This document shows positions 1-8,247 of a stretch of DNA of 63,476 nt, one piece after another (the stretch's first letter is position 1; the number at the start of each line of letters is the position of its first letter). The notes beneath the pieces are model-generated. The model did no database searches. It was not told the DNA's origin and saw only the letters and a program-made list of their open reading frames with translations. The position numbers and the translations under genes are program-made. The DNA is from a virus, in IMG/VR virus record IMGVR_UViG_3300045950_000243, positions 1-63,476 of that record. The stretch is one strand, 5' to 3'.

Positions 1-252
1 GTCCCGGGCGGCGGCCACGTCGAGCAGCTTGCCGAGCGCCTCCTGGACCTGTTGCACGACCTCGGGAGCGGTCTGCTGCACGCGCTTGGACTCGGGCGGA
101 GCGACGTCCGGGTCGCTGTCCACCAGGGGCGCGTACGACCGATGGAAGCCGGAGAACAGATCCTCCGGCAGCTTGTAGAGCCGCGTCAGTTCCGCCAGCG
201 CCTTGCCCGAGACCTCCTTCTCGACGGCGATGACCTCGCACAGCTTGGCCAC
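1..252 (-). CDS. DUF7873-like phage protein, N-terminal part (cut by window edge)
   Basis: The open frame begins at a GTG and runs off the left edge after 84 codons. An AAGGAGGGGAGG ribosome site lies just upstream. The protein opens VAKLCEVIAVEKEVSGKALA and later has PPESKRVQ. The pattern of an 'IIAVEKGV..K....LTE.HK' opening followed by 'PPE.KRVQ' is typical of the DUF7873 family, found in many actinobacteriophages next to replication or early genes; its biochemical role is unknown. It is the last visible gene of the leftward early cluster, 37 bases after the stop of the 147-residue gene. The family call rests on pattern memory of the N-terminus only. Confidence 0.6.
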   Translation of the reverse strand, partial: MAKLCEVIAVEKEVSGKALAELTRLYKLPEDLFSGFHRSYAPLVDSDPDVAPPESKRVQQTAPEVVQQVQEALGKLLDVAAARD

Positions 253-289
253 GTTCCTCCCCTCCTTGGCTTGAAGAAAAGCAGCCGGT

Positions 290-733
290 TCAGGCCGACT
301 GCTCGATGATGAGCGACTCGTACGGCTTGGGCGGCGGCCCGAAGCAGGCGTCCCAGTCGTCCGCGCGGACCAGCTTCAGGGCCTTGGCGGCCTCCAGCTT
401 CTCGCGGTCGACCACGCGGACCGTGACGCGCTGGTAGACGCCGTTCTCGCGGTAGTTGTCGCGCGAGACGATCTCCAGGGCCTTGTCGCCCAGGAACGGG
501 GCGCCGCGCTGGCCGGTCGTGACGACGACGACGCGGCTGCCGGCGGTCAGGCGCCAGCGCGGCAGACCCGTCTTGGTCTGCTCCTCGGCGCCGTGCTGCT
601 TGGTGGCCGTCTTGATCTCGGCCTCCAGGTCCTCGACCTGCGCCCGCAGGCGCTCCAGCTTGAGCACCTTCTGCTCGACTTCGGCCGCGGGCGGGGCGAC
701 GACGGGACTCGGGGCTGCGGAGGCTGCCTTCAT
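290..733 (-). CDS. Unknown early protein with N-terminal coiled coil (147 aa)
   Basis: ATG start behind an ACAGGAGAACGACC leader. Residues about 15-48 form a heptad-rich, charged stretch (LKLERLRAQVEDLEAEIKTA) that should be a coiled coil. The rest is a mixed alpha/beta domain with VVVVTTGQRGAPFLG and a C-terminal FGPPPKPYESL. I do not recognise the family. The gene has its own strong promoter (782-809) inside the end of the upstream gene, so it is probably expressed early and at a high level together with the DUF7873-like gene. Confidence 0.7.
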   Translation of the reverse strand: MKAASAAPSPVVAPPAAEVEQKVLKLERLRAQVEDLEAEIKTATKQHGAEEQTKTGLPRWRLTAGSRVVVVTTGQRGAPFLGDKALEIVSRDNYRENGVYQRVTVRVVDREKLEAAKALKLVRADDWDACFGPPPKPYESLIIEQSA

Positions 734-1257
734 GGTCGTTCTCCTGTCTTGTCCGTCCTGACGTGTCCTACGACGTCCCCTACAGTACCCTCGTCAGGGG
801 CGGTGTCAAGCAGGTAGCCCTCCGCCCGGAGGGCCGCCGCCAGGGCCGGGGGCAGGAGCCCCGCCGGCAGGAACCGCCGCCGGGGGTGCGGGGAGCCGGC
901 GGACACGAGGACGACGGCGACCCCGTGGGCCAGGGAGTGCTTGCGGAGCGCCAGCGCCCAGGGAGTGGAAGCCGCCCCGGCCCGGATCTCGAAGAGCTTC
1001 ATGACGGGGCCCGCGACGCTCTTCGGCTGGAAGTCCACGACCAGCCCCGAACGGTCCGGGCGGTCCTCCTCGCCGCCGATGCCGAGGAGCCACTGGCAAG
1101 ACCAGACCCGGCACTGCTCGGGGCGTTGGGCGTAGATCGTGCACCCCAGGCCGACGTGGGCGCAGCGCTGGAACATCGGCTTGCCGAGGGCCTCGACCTC
1201 GTGCGTGTAGCAGCAGGCCGTGCAGGGACCGCAGGAGCGGCGGCGCACCAGCCTCAC
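730..1257 (-). CDS. YkgJ-type cysteine-cluster protein (175 aa)
   Basis: I chose the GTG at 1257, whose GTGA overlaps the TGA of the upstream gene. A longer frame exists upstream but is antisense-like Arg/Pro-rich sequence. The N-terminus carries Cys9, Cys12, Cys15, Cys16 (CGPCTACC) and then Cys32, Cys39, Cys49 and Cys54. This CxxC..CC plus spaced Cys pattern with RPEQCR matches the YkgJ/YcgN zinc- or iron-chelating family. Those are widespread bacterial proteins of poorly known function, probably metal binding. The C-terminal half is Ala/Arg-rich and unrecognised. A second member of the family is encoded in the tail region (22126-22566). Confidence 0.75.
   Translation of the reverse strand: MRLVRRRSCGPCTACCYTHEVEALGKPMFQRCAHVGLGCTIYAQRPEQCRVWSCQWLLGIGGEEDRPDRSGLVVDFQPKSVAGPVMKLFEIRAGAASTPWALALRKHSLAHGVAVVLVSAGSPHPRRRFLPAGLLPPALAAALRAEGYLLDTAPDEGTVGDVVGHVRTDKTGERP
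782..809 (-). promoter_or_regulatory. Sigma70-like promoter (member of shared-element family)
   Basis: Reading on the minus strand: TTGACA (809-804), a 16-base spacer, then TACTGT (787-782). The spacer holds CTGACG and the transcript leader holds CGTCAGG (complement of 757-763), so the inverted repeat CCTGACG...CGTCAGG (arms 792-798 and 757-763) straddles the -10 box. It drives the 147-residue gene at 733. The same arrangement recurs at 52463-52514 and, more loosely, at 2110-2145 and 9088-9116. Confidence 0.65.
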
Positions 1258-2102
1258 GGCACGACGACGCTGACCCGCCGGCAGTCGGCCCGGGTCAGGC
1301 GGTAGCGCTCGGCCGCGCCGAGGGGCGAGACCCCCGCGCTCACGGGCGTGACGTCGTGGACGCGGAGGAGGCCCCAGGCCGGCGCGGCGCCCCGCGACTG
1401 CCACCAGATCGTCTGCCCCGGGCGCAGGTCCTCGTACCGCCAGCCGGTCCGGACCTCCTCGTACTCAACCGCGGTCGGCTCGCCGACCTCCAGGAAGAAC
1501 TCCCGGCCCTTGACGGAGAACGACGGAGCGCCCTCCCGGATGCCCGGCCGCAGCGCCTCGAAGGCGAACGCGCGCCGACCCTTGACCAGACTCTGGACCG
1601 CACCGGGGTCGAGTTGGAACCGCATCCGGCTCCACTGCGACCACTCGGTCGCCCGGCCCTGCTGGTCGTAGGCGCGGACCTTGCCGCCGGAGCCCCAGAT
1701 GCCGGCCTCCTGCTCGTACTTGCGCAGGAGCCGGATCAGGTCCTCCAGCCGGAGGTTGGGCACGATCAGGCTGAGTTCCACGACCTCGCGCGCGTCGGGC
1801 GTGCCCGCGTTCTCGACCCAGCGGCCGACGGCCGGGATGAACCCCAGGCCGAGCGCCCGGACGTCGCGCTGGAGGCTCTTGTGGCGGGCCTGGTTGTCCG
1901 CCCGGCGGGCGGGGTTGCCGGCGTCGCGCATCGCGCTGAGCACCCCGAAGGAGTTGAACCTCTTCGGGTCGTTCAGGTAGGACCAGACCCGCGACAGCCC
2001 CGCCCCGACTTCGAGCATGGCGTGGGCGAGGCGGCGCGGAGCTTCGGCGGCCTCGCGCTGCGCGCGGTCCAGGACCTTCGCTAGGGCGGTCGCGTCAGCC
2101 AT
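1254..2102 (-). CDS. Unknown early protein (282 aa)
   Basis: ATG start with a GGGAGACCG leader and a conserved promoter-like element upstream (2110-2145). The N-terminal helix is followed by LSAMRDAGNPARRADNQARH, then LGLGFIPAVGRWVENAG and a hydrophobic LSLIVPNLRLEDLIRLLRKY. The sequence of 'N..R...L..D.R.LG.GF.P..G.W.E......E.SL.V' resembles small phage proteins sometimes placed near DUF3293, but the match is weak. The C-terminal third is beta-rich and may be a small SH3-like barrel (GQTIWWQSRG). It is translationally coupled (GTGA) to the YkgJ-type gene. No function is assigned. Confidence 0.65.
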   Translation of the reverse strand: MADATALAKVLDRAQREAAEAPRRLAHAMLEVGAGLSRVWSYLNDPKRFNSFGVLSAMRDAGNPARRADNQARHKSLQRDVRALGLGFIPAVGRWVENAGTPDAREVVELSLIVPNLRLEDLIRLLRKYEQEAGIWGSGGKVRAYDQQGRATEWSQWSRMRFQLDPGAVQSLVKGRRAFAFEALRPGIREGAPSFSVKGREFFLEVGEPTAVEYEEVRTGWRYEDLRPGQTIWWQSRGAAPAWGLLRVHDVTPVSAGVSPLGAAERYRLTRADCRRVSVVVP

Positions 2103-2109
2103 CGGTCTC

Positions 2110-2145
2110 CCTGACTTGTCATCCGTCTACCACGAACACGTCAGG
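2110..2145 (-). promoter_or_regulatory. Operator/promoter-like inverted repeat CCTGAC...GTCAGG
   Basis: The minus strand carries CCTGACGTG (2145-2137) and GACAAGTCAGG (2120-2110) upstream of the ATG at 2102. The second arm, ACAAGTCAGG, is identical to the one at the 52.5 kb promoter. A -35/-10 pair is less clear here (TTGCGG with a 17-base gap to TAGACG), so this could be a regulated weak promoter or an operator alone. It lies inside the end of the primase gene. Confidence 0.45.
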
Positions 2146-3197
2146 CCCGCAAGCCCGAAGCCGACGTCGCTGGCGAACCCGTCGTAGCGCATGGCCTCGG
2201 CGACGGCCCGCTGGACCGCCTCCGCGGGGACCGAGGCGGGGTCCTCCCCCTCGGGCAGGTTCGCCACCCGGACCCGCAGCCCCCGGCGGTGGAGCTGGCG
2301 GGCCAGCCGCCAGGCGTAGCGCCGCGCCAGGTCCTCCCCGTCGGGCAGCAGCACGAACTCGACCTCCGCACGGCGCAGGCCGGCGAGGCGCGGCAGGTCC
2401 GCGAGCAGGCCCTGCTGGTGGGGCGTGACGTAGACCCCAAGGGTCGCCACGGCGTCCGGCCCGGCACCCCAGGCGGACAGCGGGCCCTCGGCCACCAGCA
2501 CCCGCCGCGTCTGGCCCTCCCGCAGGCGGCGCGCCACGTCCCAGTACCGGTACAGGACCACGGCCCGCGACAGGCCGACCGGATTGCGGTACTTGGGCGT
2601 GTCCTCGTCGGCGTCCCCGAACCAACGCGCCACCCAGTAGCGCAGCCGGCGGTCGTCGTCGTAGACCGGCAGGAAGATCCGCCACCCCCAGTGGGCGCCG
2701 CTGCCGACGCGGGCGCCGTACTCCCGGATCTGCGGGTCGGAAAAGCCGCGGTCGCGCAGGTAGCGGTAGCTCTGCATCCCCAGCGACACGCGCCGGGTCC
2801 GGCACGGGAACTCGACCTCGACGGGCGCCGGCTCCTCGGCCGTCCGGGCGGGCAGGCCCAGCGCCCGGATGCGGTCCGCGATCGCCCGCCAGCTCTCGAC
2901 CGCGAACGCCTCGTCCAGGCCGTCGAGGCCCAGGTGCCGCAGCATGCCGTTGACGCTCGCGGTGTAGTGGCAGCGCTGGCAGTAGACGAAGCCGGTCGGC
3001 GAGCGCACCGTCGTCCCGTCGGCACGCGTGTGCTCGGTCTTGGTCGGGTTGACGTACAGGTGGTAGTGGGCGTCGGGCCAGGGCTTGCCGCGCTCCTCGC
3101 AGAACGGGCAGCACCAGACCCACTCGACGCCGCCCGAGCGCCGCGGCTCGCCCAGCACCGACATGACCCGCTCGACGACCGGCTCGACGCGCACCAC
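2127..3197 (-). CDS. DnaG-like DNA primase (356 aa)
   Basis: Primases make RNA primers at the phage fork together with the replicative helicase, encoded just upstream. The N-terminus has a zinc-binding module with CPFC (Cys30/Cys33) and CQRC (Cys73/Cys76). The middle holds a catalytic-core-like stretch (GWRIFLPVYD, YWVARW). A TOPRIM fold is indicated by VLVAEGPLSA (233-242, metal-binding Glu237) and LLPDGED (284-289). The TOPRIM acidic motif is DGED rather than the usual DxD pattern. GTG start at 3197 behind GGAGGACTGACCC; a second GTG follows at once. At 356 residues it is shorter than bacterial DnaG, as is usual for phage primases that lack a long helicase-interacting tail. Confidence 0.8.
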   Translation of the reverse strand: MVRVEPVVERVMSVLGEPRRSGGVEWVWCCPFCEERGKPWPDAHYHLYVNPTKTEHTRADGTTVRSPTGFVYCQRCHYTASVNGMLRHLGLDGLDEAFAVESWRAIADRIRALGLPARTAEEPAPVEVEFPCRTRRVSLGMQSYRYLRDRGFSDPQIREYGARVGSGAHWGWRIFLPVYDDDRRLRYWVARWFGDADEDTPKYRNPVGLSRAVVLYRYWDVARRLREGQTRRVLVAEGPLSAWGAGPDAVATLGVYVTPHQQGLLADLPRLAGLRRAEVEFVLLPDGEDLARRYAWRLARQLHRRGLRVRVANLPEGEDPASVPAEAVQRAVAEAMRYDGFASDVGFGLAGLTCSW

Positions 3198-3200
3198 GGG

Positions 3201-3353
3201 TCAGTCCTCCAGGAGGCGGAAGTCCAGGCCGCAGCGCGCGCAGTGCAGGGTACGGACGCCGCCGACGTCGACCTTGGTCACGGCGCACGGCCCGTTGCAG
3301 GACGGGCAGCGGATCTTGGTCGGCTCAGGCGCGGGCGCGTTCGGTTCGGGCAT
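3201..3353 (-). CDS. Zinc-ribbon mini-protein (50 aa)
   Basis: A short gene wedged between primase and helicase. The ATG at 3353 lies inside the end of the helicase gene (29-base overlap, different frame) and follows GGGAGCAGGACG. The stop is three bases before the primase GTG. The product is almost only a four-cysteine ribbon: CPSC (16-19), C23, then C38 and C41 (CARCGLDF). Such ribbons bind zinc and usually contact DNA, RNA or a protein partner. Its position suggests a helper of primase or helicase, but that is inference. Confidence 0.7.
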   Translation of the reverse strand: MPEPNAPAPEPTKIRCPSCNGPCAVTKVDVGGVRTLHCARCGLDFRLLED

Positions 3354-4737
3354 CGTCCTGCTCCCGCTTCTTCTCCGGGTGGATCTCCCGCAGCAGGCAA
3401 CGCTTCAGGTCGGCCCGCAGCGGAATCGAGAACTTGGCGCGGCCGGCGCGGTGCTTGGCCACGAACAACCGCAGCCGGTGCTTCTTTTCCTCGACCTCGG
3501 TCTGGGACAGCGAACAGACCAGGTGGGCCATCTGCGCCTTCTTGAGGCTCTCGCCCACCGCCGCCAGCCCCGGGGCCTCGTGGTCGTAGAACTCGCGGCG
3601 CACCTGGGCCGCGGTCCAGACCGGGCAGGACCAGTCCATGGCGACGGAGATCAGTTCGGAGTAGACCGCGCCGAAGGCCGCGTAGCTGGAGTCCTCGGTC
3701 GAGCGCGTCTCGCGGCGCGGCGGACGCAGCTCGTCGGCGTAGTCCACGACGATCAGGTCGGGCCGGACGCCGTCGTGCGCCTCGACGCGGGACAGGACGC
3801 TGCGCACCGTGGTGACGGGAGAGTCGGGATAGACCCGCACGATCCGCAGGTAGCGGTCGATGCCGCCCAGGCCGGCGAGCTGCTCGGCCGCCTCCTGGAA
3901 GGTCGGCGACTGCTCCTCGACCTCCGGGATCTCCGTCTTGGTGAGCCGCGACAGGCAGCGGATCAGCACGTCGTACTCGGGCATCTCGGTGCTGATGTAG
4001 ACGACGCGCTTGCCGGCGCGGGCGGGCGCACAGGCGACGTTCACCAGGAAACTGCTCTTGCCGATCCCGCTCTCTCCCATGACCAGACACAGGCGCCCCG
4101 CCCCGGCGCCGCCGCGCATCACGTGGTCGAGCGTCTTGAACCCGGTGCGGATGCGCAGCGTCGGGTTGTCGGTCGGGCTGCGGTGGCGGATGTGGTGCGC
4201 CGGGTCGTCGAAGACCTGCAATCCCAGGCTGCGGCCGGTGCCGACCGCCAGGGCGCGCTGGATCTTGGGGATGATCGCGTCGAAGCGGTCGCCCTCCGCC
4301 TCGCCCTCGACCGGCTCGCCGAGGTGTTGGACCACGTCGAGGATCGCGGCCTTGGTCGCCTGGATGCGGCCGAACTCGCCGACGTGCTCCCGGACCCAGG
4401 TCGCGTCCGTCGGCAGGTCGCGGTCGTAGAGGCGTTTGGCGTTCTTCTGCAGGGTCCCGCGCAGGTCGTCGTCCAGCTTGAAGCGCTCGGCGTGGCGCTC
4501 GATCTTGGCGAGCAGCCGGTCCCGCGTCGGGCGTTCCCGGAAGCGGTCGAAGTGCCGCAGCAGCAGCCGGGCGAGGATCGCGTCCTCGTCGCGCTCGAAG
4601 TAGCGCGGGTCGATCGCGTCGCGGACCTGGGTGAGGAAGGCGGGGTCGCGCACCGCCAGCGTGAGCACGTCCCGTTGGAACCGCGGACCGAACTGGTACT
4701 TGACCGGTTCGACGCCGACGCCGTTCCCGCCCGTCAT
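3325..4737 (-). CDS. Replicative DNA helicase, DnaB/RecA-like (470 aa)
   Basis: The hexameric 5'-3' helicase of the phage fork. ATG at 4737, just after GGGGAGGGGGGAGGACG; an upstream in-frame extension is Gly/Arg-rich and lacks a better start. The N-terminal domain (about 15-130) is helical, as in DnaB. The RecA core has Walker A GESGIGKS (221-228), the DnaB-typical STEMP (249-253), Walker B LIVVDYADEL (328-337) and a TAAQVRR motif (375-381). The length is standard. It heads a replication block with the zinc ribbon and the primase downstream, with overlapping or closely spaced genes. Confidence 0.88.
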   Translation of the reverse strand: MTGGNGVGVEPVKYQFGPRFQRDVLTLAVRDPAFLTQVRDAIDPRYFERDEDAILARLLLRHFDRFRERPTRDRLLAKIERHAERFKLDDDLRGTLQKNAKRLYDRDLPTDATWVREHVGEFGRIQATKAAILDVVQHLGEPVEGEAEGDRFDAIIPKIQRALAVGTGRSLGLQVFDDPAHHIRHRSPTDNPTLRIRTGFKTLDHVMRGGAGAGRLCLVMGESGIGKSSFLVNVACAPARAGKRVVYISTEMPEYDVLIRCLSRLTKTEIPEVEEQSPTFQEAAEQLAGLGGIDRYLRIVRVYPDSPVTTVRSVLSRVEAHDGVRPDLIVVDYADELRPPRRETRSTEDSSYAAFGAVYSELISVAMDWSCPVWTAAQVRREFYDHEAPGLAAVGESLKKAQMAHLVCSLSQTEVEEKKHRLRLFVAKHRAGRAKFSIPLRADLKRCLLREIHPEKKREQDDARTERARA

Positions 4738-4775
4738 CGTCCTCCCCCCTCCCCGTCCGCCCCGCCAAGAGCGGT

Positions 4776-5072
4776 TCAGGTCCGAACTGCGGCCCCCTCC
4801 GGCAACTCCGGCGGCTGCGGATGCCGCTGGAAGAACTCCTCGATGCCCCGATCCAAGACGCGGGCGTGGGTCTTCGCCATCTGCTGCGCGCACGCCAGCG
4901 TGTGCCAGCGCACCCACGGGTAGAGGGCAGCGACCACCGCGTCGGGAGACAGGCCGTCCGGGACGCTGATCTCGGCCTCGAAGGCCGCGCGGTGGGAATA
5001 CGTCAGGCCGTCGTCCAGGGGATCGGTCGGCAGTGTCACCTGCAGACCGATGCGCAGCGTGCGGACCTTCAT
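4776..5072 (-). CDS. Unknown small protein (98 aa)
   Basis: The ATG at 5072 overlaps the stop of the SF2 helicase gene (ATGA) and has GGGGAGGGCTGCC upstream. The sequence is MKVRTLRIGLQVTL followed by EAEISVPDGLSPDAVVAAL and a helical YPWVRWHTLACAQQMAKTHARVLD. No motif is recognised. It sits between the two helicase genes and is probably co-translated with them. Confidence 0.65.
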   Translation of the reverse strand: MKVRTLRIGLQVTLPTDPLDDGLTYSHRAAFEAEISVPDGLSPDAVVAALYPWVRWHTLACAQQMAKTHARVLDRGIEEFFQRHPQPPELPEGAAVRT

Positions 5073-6541
5073 GGCAGCCCTCCCCGAGCTGGGGCGCCGA
5101 TGGTAACGGGAAGTTCCTCCGCGCGGTAGAGGGATTCTCGCTCCTTGGAGTGGTCCCGCAACCAGCGGTGGTGGCGGTCGAAGAAGTCCACTACCCGTAC
5201 GGTGCGCTTGCCGTCGGACGGCGTGAGCGCGCGGAAGGTGCGCTGGAGGGTCGCAATCGAGGACTTCTGCCCCCCGGCGTTGACGAGTCCGTCGAGCCAG
5301 GGGAAGTCCACGCCCTCGTCGAAGACGGTGGTGCCGATCAGGATGGGCCGCTCGCCGCTGCGGAAGCGCGCCAGGTCCTCGGCCGTGAACTCGCTCCAGC
5401 GCCGGGCCCCGTCGCGCAGCGTGGCCTTGCGGCGGCCGCCGATGGACAGGACGGGCTCCAGGCCGGCGGCCGCCATCGCCTCCAGGAGGCCGAGGCCGTG
5501 GCGGACCTGGGTGACGAGCACCAGGACGCGGCGCTGTTCCTGCACCATGCTGCGGACCGTCTGGAGGACGAGCGCGTTGCGCACCGCATGCTCGACGATG
5601 CCCTCGCGGTAGACCGTCGGGAACGGCAGCTTGGGGGGAACCTTGGGCTCCGTGAGGGGAATCATGTACAGCTCGGCCGGGGCAAGGTAGCCCAGGTCCC
5701 GGAGATAGGCGGCCCCGACGTCGACCAGCAGCGGCCCGGCCGCCCCGATCAGCCGCAGGTCCTGGGGCTCGTAGCTGCCGCCGCGGGCGCGCAGCGGCGT
5801 GCCGGAGTAGGCGTACCGCCACGGCGCTTCCGACTCGCGGAAGATCCGCCGCCAGCTTGCCGCCGAGAGGTGGTGGGCCTCGTCGCTCTGGAGGAGTTCC
5901 CGGGACGCCAGGAACCGCAGGGCCGTCGGGTCCTGGCGGCGCAGGCGCGGGGAGAGCGTCTGCACCATGGCGATGACGTGCTGCGCGCTGAGTTCCCGGT
6001 GGCCCCGCCCGTAGCGGCCGACGTCGGTCAGGCCGCGGGCCCGGAAGCGCTCGTAGTGCTGCTCCAGCAGGTGCTGGGAGTGCACCAGCAGCACGGACGG
6101 CACGCCGAGGTACTTGGCGACGGCGATCTGGATCTCGGTCTTCCCCGACCGCGGGCTCAGCTTGAGGACGCCACGGCGCGCGGGGAGGGCGCGGCGGAGC
6201 GCCCAGAGCTGGTAGGGCCGCAGCGTGATGCCGTCGAGGTAGTCCGGCGGGATCGTGGGCCGCGGCGCGGGCGGCGGGACGCCGCGGGCGGTCAGCGTTA
6301 GGCCGTCCTCCTCGGCCTGGCGGATCAGCCACTCGGTCAGGCCCGTCGGGTAGGAGAGCGTCCGGGTGCGGCGCTGCCAGCGGTAGAAGCGATGCTTGCC
6401 GTCCCACTCGCCGCTGCGGAACTTCGGGGAACGCCACTTGTTCGGGTCGTCGACCGTGAGCAGGTGGCGGACGGCGGCGACCGCCTCCCGGGGTCCGACG
6501 ACGCGAGTATGGGCGTGCCCGTAGTGGAGTTCGGCCTTCAC
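5069..6541 (-). CDS. SF2 DNA helicase, UvsW-like (490 aa)
   Basis: A superfamily-2 ATP-dependent helicase, likely acting in fork restart or recombination like T4 UvsW. The start is GTG at 6541, overlapping the TGA of the upstream gene by four bases; upstream sequence in this frame is non-coding in character. Residues 1-100 form the small N-terminal domain typical of UvsW-type enzymes. Motif I is SPRSGKTE (129-136), where an R replaces the usual glycine. Motif II is DEAHH (220-224) and motif III SGTP (246-249). Domain 2 has ILIGTTVFDEGVDFP and the arginine-finger motif QRTFRALTPSDGK. Confidence 0.85.
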   Translation of the reverse strand: MKAELHYGHAHTRVVGPREAVAAVRHLLTVDDPNKWRSPKFRSGEWDGKHRFYRWQRRTRTLSYPTGLTEWLIRQAEEDGLTLTARGVPPPAPRPTIPPDYLDGITLRPYQLWALRRALPARRGVLKLSPRSGKTEIQIAVAKYLGVPSVLLVHSQHLLEQHYERFRARGLTDVGRYGRGHRELSAQHVIAMVQTLSPRLRRQDPTALRFLASRELLQSDEAHHLSAASWRRIFRESEAPWRYAYSGTPLRARGGSYEPQDLRLIGAAGPLLVDVGAAYLRDLGYLAPAELYMIPLTEPKVPPKLPFPTVYREGIVEHAVRNALVLQTVRSMVQEQRRVLVLVTQVRHGLGLLEAMAAAGLEPVLSIGGRRKATLRDGARRWSEFTAEDLARFRSGERPILIGTTVFDEGVDFPWLDGLVNAGGQKSSIATLQRTFRALTPSDGKRTVRVVDFFDRHHRWLRDHSKERESLYRAEELPVTIGAPARGGLP

Positions 6542-7455
6542 ACGGCGACCGGGACGGCGGCGGCGTTCTCGGGCAGCACCGGCTCGACGTACTGGTGGAA
6601 GCGGGACGAGAGCAGGCCCCAGCGGCGCACCCCGAGGCGCGAGGCCAGGAGGGCCGGGATCAGCGGCAGGGCGTAGCACAGGGGCCGCGGGCGGAGTTCC
6701 TCGCCGGTCTTCTCGCGGTAGCGCACGTCCACCCAGATCCCGAGTTCGGGGACCGGCTGGAACTGCACCGAGGCCGGGACGTAGGCACCGCGCTCCAGGC
6801 GGTAGACCCCGAGGGTCCGGCGCGGCCGGCGGGCGAAGCGCAGGAAGTCCGCCGGGTCGTAGACCCGCCCCCGGTAGCACCACTTGGGGCGCAAGAGCTT
6901 GGTGCGGATGGCGGCCTTGCGCAGGGCGCGCCACTCCCGGACGGGCAGGATGTTGGCGTTCTTGCGGTGGCTGGTGATGCCCCGCAGGACCCGGTGGGTG
7001 ACGAGCAGGACGGGCAGGCGGGCGACGTAGCAGTTCACCCGCCAGTCGAGGTACAGGCCGGAGCGCTCGAAGGCTTCGGTCTCGGCCCGGCCCTTGAACC
7101 ACACCCAGTTGCGCCCCACCTGGAGGTCCGCCCGGAAGGGGGACACGCAGCGGAAGCGGTCGGCCTGGAGTTCGAGCAGGTCCCACACCGCCCGGGCGAT
7201 GTAGGCGTAGGGGTCGCCCTGCAGGCGGCGCTCCTGCTCCTCGCGGCTCAGGAGCAGCGAGGGGACCTCGCAGACGTACTCGGTCGGCACCTGGACCTGG
7301 ACGCGGCGGCCGCAGAAGCCGGGCAGGTCGACAACGGCGTGGCGGACGTTCCAGCGGACCAGGGAGCCGCGGTAGCCGGCGAACGGGCCCCGCTGGACCG
7401 TGACCTCCAGGCCCTCGCGCAGCTCCCGGTAGTCGAGTTCCCCGTACGCCGCCAT
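6538..7455 (-). CDS. Unknown protein with KOW/SH3-like N-terminus (305 aa)
   Basis: ATG start with GGGAGGGGCGGG upstream and a sigma70-like promoter at 7476-7503. Residues about 13-60 (LEVTVQRGPFAGYRGSLVRW...VVDLPGF) fit a KOW/SH3-type barrel of the kind seen in NusG and some nucleic-acid-binding proteins. The rest, with many Trp, Tyr and Arg residues and a VLRGITSHRKNANILP segment, is unfamiliar. It is translationally coupled to the SF2 helicase (GTGA), so a role in nucleic-acid handling is plausible but not shown. Confidence 0.65.
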   Translation of the reverse strand: MAAYGELDYRELREGLEVTVQRGPFAGYRGSLVRWNVRHAVVDLPGFCGRRVQVQVPTEYVCEVPSLLLSREEQERRLQGDPYAYIARAVWDLLELQADRFRCVSPFRADLQVGRNWVWFKGRAETEAFERSGLYLDWRVNCYVARLPVLLVTHRVLRGITSHRKNANILPVREWRALRKAAIRTKLLRPKWCYRGRVYDPADFLRFARRPRRTLGVYRLERGAYVPASVQFQPVPELGIWVDVRYREKTGEELRPRPLCYALPLIPALLASRLGVRRWGLLSSRFHQYVEPVLPENAAAVPVAV

Positions 7456-7475
7456 CCCGCCCCTCCCGCCCGGAC

Positions 7476-7503
7476 ATCATGCCCGCGGGGCGGCGGGCGT
7501 CAA
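7476..7503 (-). promoter_or_regulatory. Sigma70-like promoter upstream of the KOW-like gene
   Basis: On the minus strand: TTGACG (7503-7498), a 16-base spacer, then CATGAT (7481-7476). The preceding CCTGACTTGACG includes the CTGAC half-site of the shared element and overlaps the stop codon of the 248-residue gene. The spacer holds a GCCCGC/GCGGGC inverted repeat. It would drive the KOW-like gene and the helicases. Confidence 0.45.
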
Positions 7504-8246
7504 GTCAGGGGGTCGGGACGCCGGAACCGGCAGCGCTTGGAGAACCGCTCCCAGAGCGCGTGGATGCCCTGGAGCGTCGCCCGCTCGGCGGCGTAGTGGC
7601 GGGCGGCCGCCCGGGTCGGGAACACCGGCAGGTGGCCGTAGACCAGCTCCGGCTGCACCGGCACCGCCGCCCGGACGCCGTCCTCCTGGTTCACGGCCCA
7701 GGGATGCGTCTCCCGGACGAGGTGGCACAGGACCGCGGCTTCCAGGCCCGAGAGCGTCGGGCGGGCGACCCGGCGGCCGCGCACGTCGGCGACGAAGGCT
7801 TCGCAGGTCGGGTCGAAGCGCGCGGTCGCGGGCCCGCCCAGGGCGAGGTCGGCCACGCGGTCCGCCGCCGGGGCGAGCAGCGCCGCCAGCCCGAGCTGCT
7901 GCCGGAGGCGGCGCCAGGTCCGCTCCTCAGCCGGCGTGAGGGGCCGCAGGAGCGTCCGCGGGGCCATCTTCGTGCGGCGGCCCTCCGGGTCCACGACCAG
8001 GAACCACCCCTCGCGCTGGCCGACCACCTGCACCGGTTCGAGGCTGCGCGCCAGGACGGCCGGAGACTTCGGGAAGCGCTTCTGGCGGCGCGGGAGGCGG
8101 CCCTGCCGCAGGCCCGAGCGCAGTTCCCGGACGCTCCAGACCGGCCGGAACACCTGGGAGCCGCGGAGGAGGTAAAGGCGGCCCGTCGCGTCGACGCGCA
8201 CCCGCTCGCCGCCCTCCAGGGTGTACAGCCCCGGCTCGGCGAGCAT
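7500..8246 (-). CDS. Unknown protein, paralogue of its neighbour (248 aa)
   Basis: ATG at 8246, one base after the stop of the next gene upstream. The N-terminus is beta-rich (GLYTLEGGERVRVDATGRLYLLRG). The middle and C-terminal half share an order of motifs with the 264-residue neighbour: 'LRPLTPAE...RLR', 'AFVADVRG', an 'H...WAVN' segment, 'GVRAAV', 'FPTRAAARHYA'. This points to duplication and divergence. Basic residues dominate (PRRQKRFPKSP). No known family is recognised. Confidence 0.65.
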   Translation of the reverse strand: MLAEPGLYTLEGGERVRVDATGRLYLLRGSQVFRPVWSVRELRSGLRQGRLPRRQKRFPKSPAVLARSLEPVQVVGQREGWFLVVDPEGRRTKMAPRTLLRPLTPAEERTWRRLRQQLGLAALLAPAADRVADLALGGPATARFDPTCEAFVADVRGRRVARPTLSGLEAAVLCHLVRETHPWAVNQEDGVRAAVPVQPELVYGHLPVFPTRAAARHYAAERATLQGIHALWERFSKRCRFRRPDPLT

Positions 8247-8247
8247 G

